Source: Streptomyces sp. NRRL F-5727
Lineage (GTDB): Bacteria > Actinomycetota > Actinomycetes > Streptomycetales > Streptomycetaceae
Direction: 5' to 3'
DNA: 64,000 nt
Assembly (NCBI RefSeq): GCF_000719555.1
Contig: NZ_JOGX01000001.1
Span: forward strand, 276,137-340,136
In this document: positions 59,196-64,000 of the stretch, one piece after another
How positions within the stretch are numbered: position 1 is the stretch's first letter
Layout of the letters: every line of letters begins with the position of its first letter
Translations under genes and position numbers: made by a program
Notes under the pieces: generated by a model
Database searches by the model: none
What the model was told of the DNA's origin: nothing
The model's input: the letters and a program-made list of their open reading frames with translations, nothing else

Positions 59196-60263
59196 TCAGT
59201 CGCGCGTGGAGAACCGCAGGACCGTCCTCGACGTGTACTCCTCCCCCGGTCGCAGCACCGTGGACGGGTCGCCGGGACGGTTCGGGGAGTCCGGGAAGTG
59301 CTGGGTCTCCAGCGCGATGCCGGCGCCCGCCCGGTAGGGCGTACCGCTCTTGCCGAGGACCGTTCCGTCGAACTGCCCCGCGCTGTAGACCTGGATGCCC
59401 GGCTCCGTGGTCAGGACCTCCATCCGGCGGCCCGTGGCCGGCGCGTACAGGACGGCGGCCCGGCGCAGCGGCCCGGCGCCGTGCGGGTCGAGGACGAAGT
59501 TGTGGTCGTATCCGCCGGGCGCGCCGGGGCGGGCCAGGGCGTCGGCGAGCCTGAGCGGCCGGCGGAGGTCGAAGGCGGTGCCGGAGACGGGGAGGTGGTC
59601 CCCGCGGGGTATGAGGTCGCCGTCGACCGGGGTGTAGTGGGAGGCGTCGACGGTCAGTTCGTGGCCGAGGACGTCGCCGGCGTCCTCGCCGTCGAGGTTG
59701 AAGTAGGCGTGGTTGGTCAGGTTGACGGGGGTGGCGGTGTCGGTGACCGCCGTGTAGGAGAAGGCGAGTTCGTCGTCGCGCCCGATGAGACAGCTGACGG
59801 TGACGTCCAGGTTCCCGGGGAAGCCCTGGTCGCCGTCCGGGCTGTGGAGGCGCAGGAGCACACCGGTCCACTCCGGGGTGTGCACGCTCTCGGCCTCCCA
59901 GAGCCGGGTGTCGAAGCCGTCGGTCCCGCCGTGCAGGCAGTGGCCGTTCTCCTGTGTGGTCAGCTGGTACGGCGTCCCGTCCAGGGTGAAGCGGCCGTGG
60001 GCGATGCGGTTGGCGTAGCGGCCGACGGTGGAGCCGAAGTACCGGGCGGTGGTGGCCGTCTCGGCCGGGTCGCGGGGAGCGAGGACGACGTCGGCCGGGG
60101 TGCCGTGGCGGTCCGGCGCCCACAGTCCGTGGAGGCGGGCGCCGCGGGTGTGCACCTCCGCCGTGAGCCCGCCGGGGAAGCCGAAGGTCCATCGTTCGCC
60201 GGCGTGCGGGTCGTCGTGGCGGAGCGGGGGGACTCCGGTGAGAGCGGACGGGGCTGGGTTCAT
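59196..60263 (-). CDS. galM: Aldose 1-epimerase (mutarotase)
   Basis: A 355-residue cytoplasmic mutarotase interconverting alpha and beta anomers. Substrate-binding GRYANRIAHGRF, catalytic His in NLTNHAYFNLDG, the GYDHNFVLD loop and catalytic Glu near ALETQHFPDSPN are intact. It would supply the anomer needed by arabinose or galactose enzymes. AAGGAA precedes the ATG at 60263. It is 78 bases downstream of the YjfF-type permease gene but separated from it by a terminator-like hairpin. Confidence 0.93.
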   Translation of the reverse strand: MNPAPSALTGVPPLRHDDPHAGERWTFGFPGGLTAEVHTRGARLHGLWAPDRHGTPADVVLAPRDPAETATTARYFGSTVGRYANRIAHGRFTLDGTPYQLTTQENGHCLHGGTDGFDTRLWEAESVHTPEWTGVLLRLHSPDGDQGFPGNLDVTVSCLIGRDDELAFSYTAVTDTATPVNLTNHAYFNLDGEDAGDVLGHELTVDASHYTPVDGDLIPRGDHLPVSGTAFDLRRPLRLADALARPGAPGGYDHNFVLDPHGAGPLRRAAVLYAPATGRRMEVLTTEPGIQVYSAGQFDGTVLGKSGTPYRAGAGIALETQHFPDSPNRPGDPSTVLRPGEEYTSRTVLRFSTRD

Positions 60264-60299
60264 GGGGGTTCCTTGGTCGCGAGGGGGCGCAGCCGAAAA

Positions 60300-60325
60300 G
60301 GGGGCAGGGAGAGAACCCTGCCCCC
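60300..60325 (-). terminator. Terminator after the YtfR-YtfT-YjfF operon
   Basis: GGGGGCAGGG (60300-60309) pairs with CCCTGCCCCC (60316-60325) around the loop AGAGAA, 16 bases beyond the permease stop, followed on the minus strand by a CTTTTC stretch that supplies some T residues. Confidence 0.75.
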
Positions 60326-60340
60326 TCGGTGGCCCGGGGG

Positions 60341-61339
60341 CTATTCCGCCTGGCGGGAGCCGCCGAAGAGGCGCTGGAGGAGGATGAAGACGAACAGCAG
60401 ACCGCCGATGACGATACGGGTCCACCACGAGCTGAGGGTGCCCTGGAAGCTGATGACGGTCTGGATCAGACCGAGGACCGTCACGCCCAGCGCGGTGCCC
60501 AGGACGAAGCCGGAACCGCCGGTCAGCAGCGTCCCGCCGATGACGGCGGCGGCGATGGCGTCGAGTTCCATGCCTACGGCGTGCAGGGCGTAGCCGGACA
60601 GCATGTAGAAGGTCAGCAGCAGGCCGCCGAGGGCGGAGCACAGGCCGCTCACGGCGTACACCATGACCTTGGTGCGTCCCACCGGCAGGCCCATGAGACG
60701 GGTCGAGGACTCGTTGCCGCCCAGGGCGTAGACCGTGCGGCCGAAGCGGGTGTAGTGGAGGACGACGAAGGCGAGCGCCAGCACGACCAGGGCGATGACC
60801 ACGGCGGGCGAGACGAACAGGCCGCCGGGCAGCAGCACCCGGGTCTGCGCGATCCGGGTGGTCGTCGGGTCGGTGATCGAGATGGACTCGGTGCTGATCA
60901 TGTAGCAGAGGCCGCGGGCGAGGAACATGCCCGCGAGGGTGACGATGAAGGGCTGGATCTCGAAGGCGTGGATCACCCAGCCCATGAGTGCGCCGCCGCC
61001 GGCTCCCACGAGCAGGACCACCGGGACCGCCAGGGCGAGTGGCAGGCCGTTCTGTTCGACGAGCCAGGCGGTCAGCATGGTCGACAGGGCGACCATGGAG
61101 CCGACGGACAGGTCGATCCCGCCGGTGAGGATGACGAACGTCATTCCGATCGCCACGACGAGCAGGAAGCCGTTGTCGATCAGGACGTTGAGCAGGACCT
61201 GCGCGGAGAAGAAGCCTTCGTACTGCACGGAGCCGACCGTGAACATCGCGACCAGGAGCGTGGCCGTCACCATGAGCGGGAGGCGGGCGGCGTGGCGTGC
61301 CGAGAAGCGGTGGAGCGGCTTGCTGAGGGTGGTGCTCAC
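60341..61339 (-). CDS. yjfF: Sugar ABC transporter permease (YjfF type)
   Basis: A 332-residue CUT2 permease with nine to ten membrane helices: [60 protein letters not shown] and IGGTLLTGGSGFVLGTALG. The GTG start overlaps the YtfT stop (GTGA). YtfQRT-YjfF of Escherichia coli imports galactofuranose; in a locus like this arabinofuranose or L-arabinose is plausible. Confidence 0.9.
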   Translation of the reverse strand: MSTTLSKPLHRFSARHAARLPLMVTATLLVAMFTVGSVQYEGFFSAQVLLNVLIDNGFLLVVAIGMTFVILTGGIDLSVGSMVALSTMLTAWLVEQNGLPLALAVPVVLLVGAGGGALMGWVIHAFEIQPFIVTLAGMFLARGLCYMISTESISITDPTTTRIAQTRVLLPGGLFVSPAVVIALVVLALAFVVLHYTRFGRTVYALGGNESSTRLMGLPVGRTKVMVYAVSGLCSALGGLLLTFYMLSGYALHAVGMELDAIAAAVIGGTLLTGGSGFVLGTALGVTVLGLIQTVISFQGTLSSWWTRIVIGGLLFVFILLQRLFGGSRQAE

Positions 61340-62447
61340 GAGTGGACCTCCTGCCGACGGGCCGTCAGGTCGCCGGCCGCGGGGGCCGGGTCCGGGGCGG
61401 CCGTCCGGCGACGGCGTGAGAGCCGCGCGCGGAACGCGGGCGACTGGACGAGACACACGACGATGACGACCAGGGCCTTGAAGACGAGGGTGGTCTCCGG
61501 CGGTACGCCGAGGGTGTAGATGGTGGTCGACAGGGTCTGGATGATCAGCGCGCCGAGGACGGTGCCGCCGAGGGAGAAGCGGCCGCCGGTCAGCGCGGTG
61601 CCGCCGATGACCACGGCGAGGATGGCGTCGAGTTCGATCCACAGGCCGGCGTTGTTGCCGTCGGCGCTGGACACGTTGGAGCTGATCATCAGGCCGGCGA
61701 CCGCGGCGCACACGGCGCTGACGACGTACACCGTGACCAGGAGGCCGGCCGCCCGGATGCCGACGAGCCGGCTCGCGACCGGGTTGCCGCCCACGGATTC
61801 GATGAGCATGCCGAGCGCGGTCCGCCGGGTGACGAGGGAGGTGACGGCGACGAGGGCGGCGGCGAGCAGGACGGCGAAGGGGAGGGTGAGCCAGTAGCCG
61901 CCGCCGATCATCTTGTAGGCGCTGCTGGAGACGCTGATGATCTGGCCGTCGGTGATGAGCTGGGCCACGCCGCGCCCGGCGACCATGAGGACCAGGGTGG
62001 CGACGATGGGCTGCACGCCGAGCCGGGCGACGAGGAGGCCGTTGAGCAGGCCGATCGCGGCGGCCACGCCGACCGCGACGGCGATCGCGGCGGTGACGGT
62101 GGCGAGGCTTCCGGGGTCCTTGGCGGTGGCGATGTGCTCGCAGGCGAGGGCGCCGGCGATGGCGACCGTCGAGCCGACGGAGAGGTCGATGCCGCGGGTG
62201 GCGATGACGAGCGTCATGCCGACCGAGACCAGGATCAGCGGGGCGCCGAACTGGAGGATGTCGATCAGGCTGCCGTACAGGTGTCCGTTCTGGACGCGGA
62301 CGGCGAAGAAGTCGTGGGTGAGCGCGACGTTCCCGAGGAGCAGCGCGGCCAGTACGGCGGCGGGCCAGAACAGCCGGTGCTCGGTGAGCCGCCGGGCGCC
62401 GCGCGTCCGGGCCGGGCGCCGCCCGGCGCCGGTGTCGTCAGGTGGGG

Positions 62448-62451
<4 letters not shown>
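61336..62451 (-). CDS. ytfT: Sugar ABC transporter permease (YtfT type)
   Basis: A 371-residue permease with a ~25-residue Arg-rich N-terminus. It carries the CUT2 signatures [54 protein letters not shown] and VVIGGTALTGGRFSLGGTVLG. It forms a heterodimer with the YjfF-type protein. It overlaps its upstream ATPase gene by ATGA and its downstream partner by GTGA. Confidence 0.9.

Positions 62452-64000
<1,549 letters not shown>

Overview
The window is high-GC actinobacterial DNA and looks like a Streptomyces chromosome. Coding sequences have G/C-saturated third positions, many genes start with GTG or TTG, and genes are packed in ATGA/GTGA-overlapping operons. The gene content fits: a class III lanthipeptide locus, SpoIIE-type phosphatases, Tat/lipoprotein sugar-binding proteins, XlnA-type xylanase and CBM13-bearing secreted hydrolases. 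No rRNA, tRNA, CRISPR array, insertion sequence or phage gene was recognised. Coordinates and motifs were read by eye; family names come from motif recognition, not from a search.

Left part (1-27 kb), a mosaic of accessory genes. It opens with the tail of a secreted protein. Next come a divergent alpha/beta hydrolase and acyl-CoA synthetase, an AraC-family remnant, a Na+/H+-type antiporter, and two convergent SpoIIE/PP2C phosphatase genes, one of them a PAS-PAS-GAF-PP2C-HATPase protein. At 9.86-12.90 kb lies a compact lanthipeptide locus: a 74-residue precursor with two back-to-back S-x2-S-x2-C motifs, a hairpin, a lyase-kinase protein lacking the cyclase domain, and a separate cyclase-like protein without zinc ligands. 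Then follow a gene remnant, a methyltransferase, a permease/TIGR03943 metal-related pair, a scar holding two outward-pointing gene tails, a K+ channel, a ClC channel, a subtilase, a flavodoxin-SDR-PHP operon, a YbdK-type ligase and a DUF2182/DUF1326 pair.

Right part (27-64 kb), a continuous hemicellulose locus. Secreted enzymes are a GH74 xyloglucanase, a GH10-CBM13-GH62 fusion, a CBM13-GH62 arabinofuranosidase, a GH10, a GH30 and an XlnA-like GH10-CBM13. A binding-protein transporter (43.8-40.7 kb) leads a probable leftward operon that continues through GH30, GH10, a Gfo/Idh/MocA oxidoreductase, a DUF6807 protein and a cupin to GH62. Divergent from it are a LacI regulator and an intracellular GH43. 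Further right are araB-araA-araD, a LacI regulator, a ChvE-GguA-GguB sugar importer, an aldose 1-epimerase and a YtfR-YtfT-YjfF-type importer running off the end. The apparent logic is extracellular cleavage of arabinoxylan and xyloglucan, import of oligosaccharides and pentoses, intracellular trimming, and entry of L-arabinose into the pentose phosphate pathway.

Regulation is partly legible. One operator (TTGTNARCGCTMACAA) overlaps the -10 of matched promoters at araB and chvE and occurs again inside the GH30 signal-peptide codons, where it creates a TTA codon. A second operator (CGAAATACYYTCGAA) lies before the xylo-oligosaccharide transporter and before the XlnA gene. Between the two GH62 genes sits the most unusual gene: an ECF-type sigma factor carrying, in one chain, an H-x3-C-x2-C motif, a membrane segment and an AbfB (CBM42) arabinose-binding domain. 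It is a candidate one-protein transmembrane sensor for arabinose-decorated polysaccharide.
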